The notes: a model not told the origin generated them from the sequence alone. A stretch of DNA of 64,000 nt from Gammaproteobacteria bacterium (GCA_018815325.1 JAHIYE010000016.1:111926-175925), one strand, 5' to 3'; positions 7,481 through 17,751 are shown, counted from the first letter of the stretch. A program made the numbers and translations.

Positions 7481-8263
7481 ATGAGTTCCCCTGTCGACTC
7501 CATGCCACCACTGGACAAACGGGACTGGATCGCCGGTCTCGAAAAAGGTCTGTCCGTGATCGAAGCCTTCGACGATGCCAATCCGCGCCTGACCAGCAGC
7601 CAGGCTGGCGAGCGCTGTGGCATGACGCGCACGGCCGCACGCCGCTACCTTCTGACGCTCACCCACCTGGGTTACACAGCGACAGACGGCAAGCTGTTCT
7701 GGCTCACGCCCCGCGTGCTGCGACTGGGCCAGTCGTATCTGGAGTCGGCACGTCTACCCCGCACTGTGCAGCCCTTCCTGCAACGCGTGACGGCGGGCAC
7801 CCAGGAGATAGCCTATGTCAGCGTGCTCGATGGCGACGACATCGTCTATATCGCGCGCAACGGCCCTAACCGCACCATGAACACCGGCTTTGTACTGGGT
7901 GCGCGCGTGCAGGCCCAGGTCACCGCAGCCGGCATGCTCATGCTGGCCATGCGCGACGATGCCTGGCTGGATAACTGGATGGCCAGCCATGAGCTCAAGT
8001 CCTATACCTCCTACACCATCACCAGCAAGGAGCGGCTTCGCATTGAGCTGGCGCGCATCCGCAACCAGGGCTGGGCCATTTCCGAGCAACAGCTCGAGTT
8101 GAGTTACCGCGGGGTGGCCGTCCCGCTGATCGACCGGCGTGGAGACTTCATGGCCGCGCTGAATGTCACCATGCCGATGGGACACGAAAGCAGCGAGCAG
8201 GCCGCAGCACGGGTGTTACCTGTGCTGCAGGAAACCGCTCGTGCGATGCGCAATCTGATCTGA
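7481..8263 (+). CDS. IclR-family transcriptional regulator, PcaR/PcaU/PobR subtype
   Basis: 260 residues. The N-terminal winged helix-turn-helix includes SSQAGERCGMTRTAARRYL and is preceded by RDWIAGLEKGLSVIEAFD, a hallmark of the beta-ketoadipate regulators PcaR, PcaU and PobR; the IclR effector domain follows (VLDGDDIVYIAR). Effectors in this group are aromatic or beta-ketoadipate-type acids. It is divergent from the AroE-like/ABC operon, with operator-like repeats in the shared 180 bp. Just upstream of the gene, 7443-7455 holds the palindrome AGGGTT-T-AACCCT. The ATG at 7481 has only a weak ribosome site; ATG 7502 is a possible alternative. Confidence 0.88.
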   Translation: MSSPVDSMPPLDKRDWIAGLEKGLSVIEAFDDANPRLTSSQAGERCGMTRTAARRYLLTLTHLGYTATDGKLFWLTPRVLRLGQSYLESARLPRTVQPFLQRVTAGTQEIAYVSVLDGDDIVYIARNGPNRTMNTGFVLGARVQAQVTAAGMLMLAMRDDAWLDNWMASHELKSYTSYTITSKERLRIELARIRNQGWAISEQQLELSYRGVAVPLIDRRGDFMAALNVTMPMGHESSEQAAARVLPVLQETARAMRNLI

Positions 8264-8279
8264 ACCCACCGCAGCCAAT

Positions 8280-9464
8280 TCAGCCAGCGGCGGCAGGAAC
8301 CGGGTGCTGATGTCGCCAGACACGGTATGCACACGCCCCCGCTATCAGGCTGATCAGCATCGACGCCCAGAAAATGCTGGCCAGCCCGAGGCGGGAACTC
8401 AGGGCTCCGCCGGCGAGGCCACCCAGCACACCGGGTATGCCATAGCCGATTACCGTATAGAGGGCCTGCCCACGCCCCCGCAAACGCCCCGGGAAATACG
8501 CTGTCAACAGGGAAATGCAAACCGCATGGTGGGTCGCAAAGGTGATTGCGTGCAGGGCCTGGGCCAGCAGCAGCAGGCCCAGCACGGAAGCGCTGGAGGC
8601 CGTGATGCCCATGCGCAGCACCATGGCGGCAGCACACAGCAGCAGCCAGCCACTCAAGCTCAGCAGCGGCAGCCAGCGGCTCTGGGTGAAGAACCAGCCG
8701 ATCTCCACGATCACCGAGACCGCCCACAACACACCGATCATGGTCTTGCTGTAGCCCAGCGAGTCGAGGTAGAGCGAGAAGAACACATAGATGCCGATGT
8801 GCGAGAGCACATGAAAGAACAGCGCGGCAAAAAACCACTGCACATGGCGCTGGCGCAGGATAGGTGCTATCGGCAAGTTGCTTGCATGCGCCGACACCTC
8901 TTCCTTCAGGTCGGGCATGGTCCAGACGCTCAGCACAATGGCCAGCAGGCTCACACCGGTCCACAGGGGAAAGTGCCCCATGCCGAACACCTCGAACCAG
9001 ACTCCGGCAGCCAGCACCGTGAACAGAAAGCCGAGTGAGCCCCACAGGCGCACGCGACCATAGCGCCGAATGTCGAAGGACCCGCCCCGGCTGAACAGGT
9101 GCGCCATCGCTGCCTCGCTCATGGGCATCATCGCGCTGGTGTGGGCGAACATCAGCAGCAACACCAGAGCCAGCCACACGACCCCGAAGTCAAACCAGAG
9201 TCCGAAGGAAATCAGCAGCGCCGCACTGGCACCATAGCGCAACAGCTTGACACGCTCACCTGTGTGGTCGCTGAGCCAGCCCCAGGCATAGGGCGCAAAA
9301 ATGCGTGTGAACGCCTGCACCGAGGTCAGCAGCCCGATCATGATGATGCTCAGACCCTGATCCTTGAGCCACAGGGGCAGATAAGGGTTGAAGAACCCGA
9401 TGTGCGCGAAATAGCTGGCCGACATGGCCGCGAACGGCACGAGCTGTCGGCGGGAAACCGTCAT
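8280..9464 (-). CDS. MFS transporter, 3-phenylpropionate permease-like (HcaT/LacY-like)
   Basis: 394 residues with twelve predicted membrane segments. FAHIGFFNPYLPLWLKDQGL near the N-terminus and the RLWGSLGFL segment are typical of the PPP/LacY-like branch of the major facilitator superfamily. It is convergent with the regulator gene (16 bp between stops) and upstream of no other gene in its operon, being the last after aroC, the aldolase-like and tautomerase genes. Substrate unknown; proton-driven uptake of an aromatic or sugar-like acid is the family expectation. Confidence 0.8.
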   Translation of the reverse strand: MTVSRRQLVPFAAMSASYFAHIGFFNPYLPLWLKDQGLSIIMIGLLTSVQAFTRIFAPYAWGWLSDHTGERVKLLRYGASAALLISFGLWFDFGVVWLALVLLLMFAHTSAMMPMSEAAMAHLFSRGGSFDIRRYGRVRLWGSLGFLFTVLAAGVWFEVFGMGHFPLWTGVSLLAIVLSVWTMPDLKEEVSAHASNLPIAPILRQRHVQWFFAALFFHVLSHIGIYVFFSLYLDSLGYSKTMIGVLWAVSVIVEIGWFFTQSRWLPLLSLSGWLLLCAAAMVLRMGITASSASVLGLLLLAQALHAITFATHHAVCISLLTAYFPGRLRGRGQALYTVIGYGIPGVLGGLAGGALSSRLGLASIFWASMLISLIAGACAYRVWRHQHPVPAAAG

Positions 9465-9497
9465 GTTGGCGTCACGTTTTCGTCACGTACGCCATCG

Positions 9498-9686
9498 CTA
9501 CTTGCGGTCACTCCAGAGCACGCCGCCGGTGGCCCAATCGCTGCGCTTGATCTCGAACAGCAGCACATCGACCGCTTCGGGTGAAGAACCCAGGGTTTGC
9601 ACGGTAGCCTCGGTGATGGCCTTGACGAAGTCTTTCTTCTGCTCGTCGGTACGGCCTTCGAACATTTCTACGCGGATGGTGGGCAT
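9498..9686 (-). CDS. 4-oxalocrotonate tautomerase family protein
   Basis: 62 residues, the usual length. After removal of Met, Pro is the N-terminal residue (MPTIRVEMFEGRTDEQKKD), the catalytic base of this superfamily. Such enzymes interconvert enol and keto forms of 2-hydroxymuconate-type intermediates in the cytosol. The terminal segment GGVLWSDRK matches the family. It sits 33 bp upstream of the MFS gene and 76 bp downstream of the aldolase-like gene on the same strand, fitting an aromatic-degradation accessory role, though small paralogues are also found outside pathways. Confidence 0.88.
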   Translation of the reverse strand: MPTIRVEMFEGRTDEQKKDFVKAITEATVQTLGSSPEAVDVLLFEIKRSDWATGGVLWSDRK

Positions 9687-9762
9687 GGTGTGTTTCCTGA
9701 AAGTGGAAAATCAGAGGGAATGAGCGGCTACCGCAGCGCGCAGGCGAACAGGACAACCTGGC

Positions 9763-10503
<741 letters not shown>

Positions 10504-10510
10504 AACGACC

Positions 10511-11614
10511 TCAAACCTGCGAGACCGACCCGGGGATCGGACCGACTGCCAACTTCACGTCACCGCACTGGGCGCGCTGACGCAGCGCATGCTCCATCAC
10601 CACGAGCGCCAGCATGGCCTCGGCAATCGGGGTGGCGCGAATGCCCACGCAGGGGTCGTGCCGGCCCTTGGTCACGACCTCGGTGCTTTGGCCGTTGACG
10701 TCGATCGACTCACGCGGCGTGATGATGGAACTGGTGGGTTTGATGGCTATCAACACCTCCAGATCCTGTCCGGTCGTGATGCCGCCCAACACGCCACCGG
10801 CATTGTTCGACTTGAAACCCTGCGGCGAAAGCGAGTCACCGTGCGTGGTGCCGCGCTGCACGACACTCTCGAAACCAGCCCCGATCTCCACGCCCTTGAC
10901 GGCGTTGATGCCCATCATGGCGTAGGCGATCTCGGCATCCATCTTGTCGAACAAGGGCTCGCCCAGACCTACGGGTACACCTGAGGCCGTCACGCGGATG
11001 CGGGCACCACAGGAATCCCCCGCCTTGCGCAGGGCATCCATGTAATTTTCGAGTGCCGAGACATCAGCGGCTGGGGCATAAAACGGGTTGTTGGGAACGT
11101 GCTCCCAGGATTCGAACGGGATGGAAACCTCGCCGATCTGTGACATGCAGCCGCGGAACTTTGTGCCGTACTGCTCAAACAGCCACTTCTTGGCCACCGC
11201 ACCGGCGGCCACCATGGGCGCCGTCAGGCGTGCGGATGAGCGGCCACCACCGCGGGGATCGCGAATGCCGTACTTGTGCCAGTAGGTGTAGTCGGCATGG
11301 CCCGGGCGAAAAGTCTGCAGGATGTTGCCGTAGTCCTTGCTGCGCTGGTCGGTGTTCTTGATCAACAGGCAGATCGGCGTGCCGGTGGTCTTGCCCTCAT
11401 AGACGCCGGAGAGAATCTCCACCGCATCGGGCTCGTTGCGCTGGGTCACATGGCGGCTGGTGCCGGGGCGGCGCCGGTCCAGGTCAGGCTGGATGTCAGC
11501 CTCGCTGAGCACCATGCCCGGCGGGCAGCCATCGATCACACAGCCGATGGCCGGGCCGTGGGATTCACCAAAGTTGGTGACTGCAAAGAGATTTCCGAAG
11601 GTATTTCCGCTCAT
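10511..11614 (-). CDS. aroC: Chorismate synthase
   Basis: 367 residues from ATG 11614 ([20 protein letters not shown]). The conserved signatures [32 protein letters not shown] and GRSSARLTA are present. It converts EPSP to chorismate with reduced FMN, the last step of the shikimate pathway. It lies about 42 kb from aroA, pheA and tyrA in this window. Leads the minus-strand group aroC, aldolase-like, tautomerase, MFS. Confidence 0.97.
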   Translation of the reverse strand: MSGNTFGNLFAVTNFGESHGPAIGCVIDGCPPGMVLSEADIQPDLDRRRPGTSRHVTQRNEPDAVEILSGVYEGKTTGTPICLLIKNTDQRSKDYGNILQTFRPGHADYTYWHKYGIRDPRGGGRSSARLTAPMVAAGAVAKKWLFEQYGTKFRGCMSQIGEVSIPFESWEHVPNNPFYAPAADVSALENYMDALRKAGDSCGARIRVTASGVPVGLGEPLFDKMDAEIAYAMMGINAVKGVEIGAGFESVVQRGTTHGDSLSPQGFKSNNAGGVLGGITTGQDLEVLIAIKPTSSIITPRESIDVNGQSTEVVTKGRHDPCVGIRATPIAEAMLALVVMEHALRQRAQCGDVKLAVGPIPGSVSQV

Positions 11615-11790
11615 GCTTGATCTTTCCAAGGCCCGGCACATTCCCTCCAGGCAGAGGAAACCATGATCCAGGCTTGCTCAATTATCCCAGACAGCTTCAT
11701 CCAGGCTTTGATGGCGGCAGGGTCCTCGCTGGAATGATTCATGCTTGATGTTGCAGCGCAGCATTCGCTGTTTTCATGAAGGAGACCCTC

Positions 11791-12213
11791 ATGCTGGACC
11801 GCACATCGACCAAGTTCTCTCATATCAAACCCGCAGACACGGCATTTGTCTCTGGCGGATTACGGGATTTCTTTCTTTATCGCGACCTCGGCATCGCGGA
11901 GGCCACCAACGGCAAAGTCATTGCGCACCTTGTCAAGGCCAACATGGCACCAGAAACAGGCACGGGCTGGCACCGGCATGAGGCGGATTTCCAGATTGTC
12001 ATCATGATCAAGGGTTGGGCCCGCTTCATGTACGAAGACAAGGAAACCCTGGTGGAAGCTGGTGACGTGGTGCACCAGCGTCCCGGGATCCGGCATTTCC
12101 TGTTCGACTACTCACCTGACATGGAATACCTCGAGATTGTTTCACCGGCTGACTTCAAATCGGTGGATGTTGAGCCGGTTTGCGAAATCCCCGCCCCAAC
12201 CCCCTGGAAGTAG
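11791..12213 (+). CDS. Cupin domain protein
   Basis: 140 residues forming one cupin barrel. The metal-ligand set HRHEADFQ (GWHRHEADF) with a later His in PGIRHFLF matches the two cupin motifs. The ATG at 11791 is chosen because AAGGAG lies seven bases before it; an in-frame ATG at 11776 would place that site inside the gene. Function unknown; single-domain cupins of this kind include small dioxygenases and sugar-binding regulators. Monocistronic: divergent from aroC, convergent with the GST gene. Confidence 0.8.
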   Translation: MLDRTSTKFSHIKPADTAFVSGGLRDFFLYRDLGIAEATNGKVIAHLVKANMAPETGTGWHRHEADFQIVIMIKGWARFMYEDKETLVEAGDVVHQRPGIRHFLFDYSPDMEYLEIVSPADFKSVDVEPVCEIPAPTPWK

Positions 12214-12225
12214 GCGCTGCGCGCC

Positions 12226-12882
12226 TCAGAACTCCGCATCCAGTTCGTCGATCTCGTCGGGCTCCTGCTCAGCCTCAGCGACCCATTGCTGCATGGCAGG
12301 CAAGGCCATGATGCGCTTGCAATAGGCCGTGCAAACCTTGTCCAGCTCCACGTCGTAAGTCAGAAACCGGGTCACGACAGGGGCATACATGGCGTCGGCA
12401 ACACCAGGCTGCTTGCCAAACAGATAGGGCCCACCGTAGGTGGTCAGGCAACTGCGCCATATCTCGACAATGTGCGCGATATCGGCCTGTGCCCGGGACC
12501 ATACCTTGAAGTTGGGAAAGTGCGCCTTGATGTTCATGGGCAAGGCAGAGCGCAGGGCTGCAAAGCCTGAATGCATCTCTCCACTCACGGCCCGGCAATG
12601 CGCACGCGCCTTGATGTCAGCGGGCAGCAAATGCGCTTGGGGCTTGATTTCATTCAGGTATTCGGCAATGGCCAGGGTATCCCATACCTTCACGCCGTTG
12701 TGCTGCAGTGAAGGCACCAGCATGCTGCTGGAGAGCAGCAGCATTTCGGCTTTCATGGCCGGATCGTCAGGCGGGATCACTTTTTCCGAGAACTCCAAAC
12801 CGGCGAACTTGCACAGGAGCCAACCCCGAAGCGCCCATGCACCGTAGTTTTTGCTGCTGATCGTCAGAACGGCTTTGGCCAT
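12226..12882 (-). CDS. Glutathione S-transferase family protein
   Basis: 218 residues. N-terminal thioredoxin-like domain with the segment SSKNYGAWALRGWLL, in which Ser/Tyr near residue 9-13 are the likely glutathione-activating residues, and the cis-proline motif MLVPSLQHNG. The helical C-terminal domain follows. Cytosolic; substrate unknown. Convergent with the cupin gene (12 bp) and divergent from phaZ with 134 bp between starts. Confidence 0.85.
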   Translation of the reverse strand: MAKAVLTISSKNYGAWALRGWLLCKFAGLEFSEKVIPPDDPAMKAEMLLLSSSMLVPSLQHNGVKVWDTLAIAEYLNEIKPQAHLLPADIKARAHCRAVSGEMHSGFAALRSALPMNIKAHFPNFKVWSRAQADIAHIVEIWRSCLTTYGGPYLFGKQPGVADAMYAPVVTRFLTYDVELDKVCTAYCKRIMALPAMQQWVAEAEQEPDEIDELDAEF

Positions 12883-13016
12883 GGGACTCTCCTCGATCCA
12901 AAAGAGGATTTACCCGCAAAGGTTGTGCCAGCTTGTTGCAAACGGTCGACTATGGCCCATATCTTGCCTGCAATGGGCGTATCCGGGCCACAAGCCCGCT
13001 ACACGTCAGGAACCCC

Positions 13017-14237
13017 ATGCTCTACCAAGCCTACCAATCGCAGACCGACCTGATGTCACCGATGCGGCTACTGGCCCAGGCCAGCAGTGCAGCCTTATGG
13101 ATCAACCATACGGAGGGCAGTCTGATACGTCGGCTGTCTGCCTCGATGGAAGTGTTTTCACGCATGCGGGTCACCCACTCGCGCCCGGCTTATGACATTA
13201 CTTCGGTGCAGGTGGGTGACCAGACCCTGTCCGTGACCGAAGAAAAAGTGCTCAGCATGCCGTTTGGTACCCTGCTGCGCTTTCGGAAAGAAGGTGCCAC
13301 GGATTTGCCCTTCCAGCCTCCGGTGCTGCTTGTAGCACCTTTGTCGGGCCACTTTGCCACCCTGCTGCGTGAAACCGTGCGAACCCTGCTGCAGGATCAT
13401 GATGTCTACATCACCGATTGGCACAACGCCCGCCACGTGGCACTGCGCCACGGCGCTTTCGGACTGGACGATTACATCGACCACATGATCCGTTTCACTG
13501 AAGCCATCGGGCCCGGCTCCCATATGGTGGCAGTCTGCCAACCTTGCGTGGCGGCGCTCGCGGCCACCGCCATCATGGCGGAAGACGATCACCCGGACCA
13601 GCCACGCAGCCTGACCCTGATGGCCGGCCCAGTGGACTGTCGGGTCAACCCGACCGAGGTCAACAAGCTGGCCACCAGCAAGCCGATCGAATGGTTCGAG
13701 AAGAATCTCATCAGCCATGTCCCATTGCCCCATGCGGGCCACATGCGTCGCGTCTACCCGGGCTTTGTACAGCTCAGCGCTTTTTTGAGCATGAACCTGG
13801 AACGCCATAAAAAATCGTTCCGTGACCTGTACCAGCATCTGGTTGAAGGCGACATGGAAAAGGCCAACATGATCCGCGTGTTCTATGACGAATACCTGGC
13901 GGTGAACGATCTGCCTGCCGAGTTCTACCTGGAAACAGTCGCAAAGGTGTTCCAGACCTACGACCTGCCGCTGGGAAAGCTCACGTACAAGGACCGCATT
14001 GTCAATCCGGCCGCCATCCGTCGAACCGCACTGATGACGGTGGAAGGTGAGCGCGATGACATCTGCGCAGTAGGACAGACCGTTGCCGCCCAGGACATGT
14101 GTTCAGGCATCCGTCCCTACCGCAAAACACACCACGTTCAGACAGGCGTTGGACACTACGGCGTCTTCAGCGGCAGAAAATGGAACCAGCAGATCTACCC
14201 CCGGCTACGGGACATGATTCACGCCAACGCGGACTAG
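13017..14237 (+). CDS. phaZ: Intracellular poly(3-hydroxybutyrate) depolymerase
   Basis: 406 residues from ATG 13017, preceded by AGGAA. Nucleophile candidate C174 in VAVCQPC, with the late Asp in GERDDICAVGQT and His in TGVGHYGVFSG, matching the Cys-Asp-His triad of Cupriavidus PhaZ1. It hydrolyses stored PHB granules in the cytosol, which implies the host makes PHB. No signal peptide, as expected for the intracellular type. No other PHB gene is in the window. Confidence 0.92.
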   Translation: MLYQAYQSQTDLMSPMRLLAQASSAALWINHTEGSLIRRLSASMEVFSRMRVTHSRPAYDITSVQVGDQTLSVTEEKVLSMPFGTLLRFRKEGATDLPFQPPVLLVAPLSGHFATLLRETVRTLLQDHDVYITDWHNARHVALRHGAFGLDDYIDHMIRFTEAIGPGSHMVAVCQPCVAALAATAIMAEDDHPDQPRSLTLMAGPVDCRVNPTEVNKLATSKPIEWFEKNLISHVPLPHAGHMRRVYPGFVQLSAFLSMNLERHKKSFRDLYQHLVEGDMEKANMIRVFYDEYLAVNDLPAEFYLETVAKVFQTYDLPLGKLTYKDRIVNPAAIRRTALMTVEGERDDICAVGQTVAAQDMCSGIRPYRKTHHVQTGVGHYGVFSGRKWNQQIYPRLRDMIHANAD

Positions 14238-14281
14238 GCGTCACGCGCCGGAAGGCGCCAGGACGATGGGCTTGAACGCCC

Positions 14282-14749
14282 TCAGAGACTGGGCTGCACC
14301 TCGACGGGGCCGTCTTCTTCTGGCCAGTCCCGGATATAGGCCTTGAGCATCTTGTTCTCGAAGTTCTGGCTGTCCACCACGGTCTTGGCGACGTCGTAGA
14401 AGCTGATCACGCCCATGAGCATCTTCTTGTCCATCACCGGCATGTAGCGCGCGTGGCGGTCCAGCATCATGCGACGAACCTCATCGAGGTCGGTCTCCAT
14501 GGTACAGGTCAGAGGCGCGTCATCCATGGCCGTGCGCACGAGGGTCGGGCCGATCGTACCCTTGTTCTTGACGAGCATCTGGATGACCTCGCGAAAGGTC
14601 AGCATGCCGACCAGATCGCCATGCGCCATGACCACGAGAGAACCGATATCCTTTTCGGCCATCAGCTCGATAGCGCCCTCCAGGGACTCATCCGGTGAGG
14701 CTGTGTAGAGCGTGTTGCCCTTGACCCGCAAAATGTCGCTGACTTTCAT
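14282..14749 (-). CDS. CBS-domain pair protein
   Basis: 155 residues from ATG 14749, with GAGGAGA nine bases upstream. Two CBS repeats (about 7-60 and 70-130) and little else, e.g. SLEGAIELMAEKDIGSLVV and DEVRRMMLDRHARYMPVMD. Stand-alone CBS pairs bind adenosine ligands (AMP, ATP, SAM) and act as energy or metabolite sensors. It is divergent from metY, which is suggestive given that some CBS pairs bind SAM, but no target is identifiable. Confidence 0.88.
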   Translation of the reverse strand: MKVSDILRVKGNTLYTASPDESLEGAIELMAEKDIGSLVVMAHGDLVGMLTFREVIQMLVKNKGTIGPTLVRTAMDDAPLTCTMETDLDEVRRMMLDRHARYMPVMDKKMLMGVISFYDVAKTVVDSQNFENKMLKAYIRDWPEEDGPVEVQPSL

Positions 14750-14835
14750 GCTGTTCTCCTCGTGACTCGCACGTGACGCTGTATTCGTCTGAATATAGCC
14801 CACAATAATGCCATTCAACCCGCAACAGGGTCACG

Positions 14836-14864
14836 GGTCAAGTCGGTAAAGCACCGACTTGACC
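14836..14864 (+). promoter_or_regulatory. Strong leader hairpin upstream of metY
   Basis: A perfect 12-bp inverted repeat (GGTCAAGTCGGT, loop AAAGC, ACCGACTTGACC) lies 32 bases before the preferred metY start, in the 147 bp between metY and the divergent CBS gene. No T-run follows, so it is not a simple terminator. It could be part of a cis-acting RNA or a protein operator controlling methionine/sulfur assimilation. I could not match it to a known SAM or SAH riboswitch consensus. Confidence 0.6.
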
Positions 14865-14896
14865 ATGCCACTGTTTGCATGTCAACGGAGACTTCC

Positions 14897-16219
14897 ATGC
14901 CCGGTTATTCCGACCCCGGCTTCGACACCCTGGCGCTGCATGCCGGTGCCGCGCCCGACCCCACCACGGGCGCGCGCGCCGTGCCGATCCACCTGACCAC
15001 CTCCTTCGTGTTCGAGTCGAGCGACCACGCCGCCGCCCTGTTCAACCTGGAACGCGCCGGCCACGTCTACAGCCGGATCAGCAACCCGACCAACGCCGTA
15101 CTGGAGCAGCGCGTCGCGGCACTTGAAGGCGGCATCGGCGCGATTGCGGTGGCCAGCGGCCAGGCCGCGCTGCACCTCAGCATCGCCACCCTCATGGGCG
15201 CGGGTTCGCACATCGTGGCCTCCACCGCGCTGTATGGCGGCTCGCAGAACCTGCTGCATTACACGCTTCGCCGCTTCGGCATCGAAACCACGTTTGTGAA
15301 GCCCGGCGACATCGACGGCTGGCGCGCCGCTGTACGCCCCAACACCAGGCTGTTCTTCGGCGAGACCGTGGGCAACCCGGGACTCGACGTGCTGGACATG
15401 CCCGTTGTCTCGGCCATCGCCCACGAAGCAGGCGTGCCTCTGCTCGTAGACTCCACCCTCACCTCGCCCTGGCTCATCAAACCTTTCGAGCACGGCGCTG
15501 ATCTCGTCTACCACTCGGCTACCAAGTTCCTGAGCGGCCACGGCACGGTCATCGGCGGCGTGGTGGTGGACGGCGGCAGCTTCGACTGGGAGGGGGCCAG
15601 AGACGCCGCGACCGGCCTGGGCAAATTCCCCGAGCTGAGCCAGGCCTACGATGGCTTTCACAACATGGTGTTCACCGAGGAGTCGACTGTCGGCGCCTTT
15701 TTGCTGCGGGCGCGGCGTGAGGGTCTGCGTGACTTCGGCGCCTGCATGAGCCCGCACACCGCCTGGCTGATTCTGCAGGGTATCGAGACACTGCCGCTAC
15801 GCATGGCACGCCACATGAGCAATACCGAAAAAGTGGTGAGCTTCCTGGCCAGCCAGCCTTTTGTATCGCGCGTTGGCCATCCCTTGCTGGAGAGCCACCC
15901 CAGCCATGCCCTGGCACAAAAGCTGTTGCCTCGCGGTGCCGGCTCGGTGTTCAGCTTCGACATCAAGGGCAACCGGGAGCAGGGCAAGAAGTTCATCGAA
16001 ACCCTCAAGGTCTTCAGCCACCTGGCGAATGTAGGCGACTGCCGCAGCCTCGTGATTCACCCCGCCAGCACCACCCACTTCCGCATGAGCGACGAGGCCC
16101 TGGCCGGCGCTGGCATCTCGCAAGGCACGATCCGACTGTCCATCGGACTGGAAGATCCTGATGACTTGATTGACGACTTGAAGCGTGCACTCAAGGCTGC
16201 AGAAAAGGCAGGTGCATGA
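14897..16219 (+). CDS. metY: O-acetylhomoserine sulfhydrylase
   Basis: 440 residues, Cys/Met-metabolism PLP enzyme. The PLP lysine is in HSATKFLSGHG; SRISNPTNAVLEQRVAALEGG and ASGQAALH are typical of the MetY branch. It makes homocysteine from O-acetylhomoserine and sulfide. ATG 14897 is preferred because GGAG lies seven bases upstream; the in-frame ATG at 14879 has no site. A strong leader hairpin precedes it. The alpha/beta hydrolase gene overlaps its stop. Confidence 0.9.
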   Translation: MPGYSDPGFDTLALHAGAAPDPTTGARAVPIHLTTSFVFESSDHAAALFNLERAGHVYSRISNPTNAVLEQRVAALEGGIGAIAVASGQAALHLSIATLMGAGSHIVASTALYGGSQNLLHYTLRRFGIETTFVKPGDIDGWRAAVRPNTRLFFGETVGNPGLDVLDMPVVSAIAHEAGVPLLVDSTLTSPWLIKPFEHGADLVYHSATKFLSGHGTVIGGVVVDGGSFDWEGARDAATGLGKFPELSQAYDGFHNMVFTEESTVGAFLLRARREGLRDFGACMSPHTAWLILQGIETLPLRMARHMSNTEKVVSFLASQPFVSRVGHPLLESHPSHALAQKLLPRGAGSVFSFDIKGNREQGKKFIETLKVFSHLANVGDCRSLVIHPASTTHFRMSDEALAGAGISQGTIRLSIGLEDPDDLIDDLKRALKAAEKAGA

Positions 16220-17037
16220 TGGAGTTGCTCGTCAACGGCGCCAAGACCTACTGCTACACCGGCGGCAAGGCATTCGATGCAGCCAAACCCACCGTCGTGT
16301 TCATCCACGGCGTGCTCAATGACCACAGCGTCTGGATTCTGCAGACCCGCTACCTGGCCAACCACGGCTGGAATGTGCTGGCGGTGGATCTGCCGGGCCA
16401 CTGCCGCAGCGCAGGCGATGCCCCCGAGACCGTGGAGCAGGCCGCCGACTTCATTGCCGCACTGCTCGACGCAGCGGGTGTGCAACGTGCCGCCCTCGTG
16501 GGCCATAGCTGGGGCTCCCTGATTGCACTGGAAGCCGCCTCGCGACTGAAAGACCGCGTGAGCCATCTGGTGCTGGTGGGTACAGCCTTTCCCATGAAGG
16601 TCTCACCAGCCCTGCTGGAAACCTCGCTCAAGGAGCCGATGAAGGCACTGACCATGGTCAACGTGTTTTCGCGCAGCACACTGGCAGCGCCCCCCTCGGT
16701 GCTGGGCCCCGGTACCTGGGTTTATGGTGCCGGGATGGCGCTGGGCCGGCGTGTGCTGGCCAGCAACAACAAGGTCAACGTGTTCCACCGCGGCTTCAAG
16801 GCCTGCGACAGCTATGTCAATGGTGAGAACGCTGTGACGCAGATCAGTTGTCCGGTGCTGTTCCTGCTTGGCGCACAAGACCAGATGACCACGCCTAAAG
16901 CCGCGCAAGGCCTGATTGCCAAGGCGCGGGAAGCCGGCAAGAAGGTACACGTCATGAGCCTGGCAGTGGGTCACCACCAGATGAGCGAGTCACCCGATGA
17001 GACGCTGTTTGCCATTCGGGATTTTCTGAAAGGCTAG
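16216..17037 (+). CDS. Alpha/beta hydrolase
   Basis: 273 residues. Nucleophile elbow GHSWGS, acid in LGAQDQMT and late His in AVGHHQMSE give a complete triad; oxyanion region FIHGVLNDHS. ATG at 16216 overlaps the metY stop (ATGA), with a second ATG at 16219, so it is translationally coupled to metY. The coupling suggests a link to homoserine ester or sulfur metabolism, but the substrate is unknown. Confidence 0.85.
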   Translation: MMELLVNGAKTYCYTGGKAFDAAKPTVVFIHGVLNDHSVWILQTRYLANHGWNVLAVDLPGHCRSAGDAPETVEQAADFIAALLDAAGVQRAALVGHSWGSLIALEAASRLKDRVSHLVLVGTAFPMKVSPALLETSLKEPMKALTMVNVFSRSTLAAPPSVLGPGTWVYGAGMALGRRVLASNNKVNVFHRGFKACDSYVNGENAVTQISCPVLFLLGAQDQMTTPKAAQGLIAKAREAGKKVHVMSLAVGHHQMSESPDETLFAIRDFLKG

Positions 17038-17053
17038 CGACTTCACCAGCCCC

Positions 17054-17626
17054 CTAGACCCGCTCCAGCCGGTGATGCGGCCCGGGCGGCAGCGAAACGG
17101 TGACAGTGTCATCGGGCTGCACCAGTCCGCCTTGCACCACAACGGCCATGACGCCCGCCTTGCGAATCAGCACTCCATCCGCATCTCGTGACAGAACCGC
17201 TGACACCAGCCCCTGCCTGAAGTGATCCAGTTGCCAGCAAGGGTTGCGCAGCCCTGTGAGTCGAATCCTCACTTCCAGCCCAATGTGCAGGATCGAGCCC
17301 GTCGGCAGGTCCAGTAATTGAATGCCACGCGTAGTGATGTTCTCGCCAAGGTCGCCTGGTGAGATCGAGTAACCCAGCGAAGTCAATTCCTCAAACACTT
17401 CGGCATGGAGCAGATGAACCTGCCGGAGATTAGGCTGGGTGGGATCGCGGGCAACGCGTGACCGGTGCTGGACTGTCTCCCCGCAGTGCGCATCACCCTC
17501 GACACCCAGCCCCTCAAGCAGACGAATGCTCAAAGCAGGTGATTTGCTGAAGTTGTGCAAGCGGTCCACGTTGACAGACACCACCGAGGCAAGCGCATCT
17601 TCATTTGAAAGCATCTTCACATCCAT
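17054..17626 (-). CDS. MOSC domain protein
   Basis: About 190 residues with a MOSC core; the conserved cysteine that can carry sulfur or bind molybdenum cofactor is in RNPCWQLD. Related small proteins (YiiM-type) reduce N-hydroxylated compounds or handle Moco. ATG 17626 is provisional: an ATG at 17614 and a TTG at 17671 are also in frame and none has a clear ribosome site. Convergent with the hydrolase gene, 16 bp between stops. Confidence 0.78.
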   Translation of the reverse strand: MDVKMLSNEDALASVVSVNVDRLHNFSKSPALSIRLLEGLGVEGDAHCGETVQHRSRVARDPTQPNLRQVHLLHAEVFEELTSLGYSISPGDLGENITTRGIQLLDLPTGSILHIGLEVRIRLTGLRNPCWQLDHFRQGLVSAVLSRDADGVLIRKAGVMAVVVQGGLVQPDDTVTVSLPPGPHHRLERV

Positions 17627-17751
17627 TTCCGAAGCCACGACACCGAAACAGCCTGGCACCCGACCGACCAAGACATCTTCGCGACAAATTTGACTTGCAG
17701 GCCCGTGACACTGCGGCCTAAACTTCCCTGAACATACAGCAGGAGACCATC

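Noticed and set aside
14245..14258. Small hairpin GCGCC GGAA GGCGC between phaZ and the CBS gene
   Set aside because: Only five pairs and no T-run; too weak to call a terminator.
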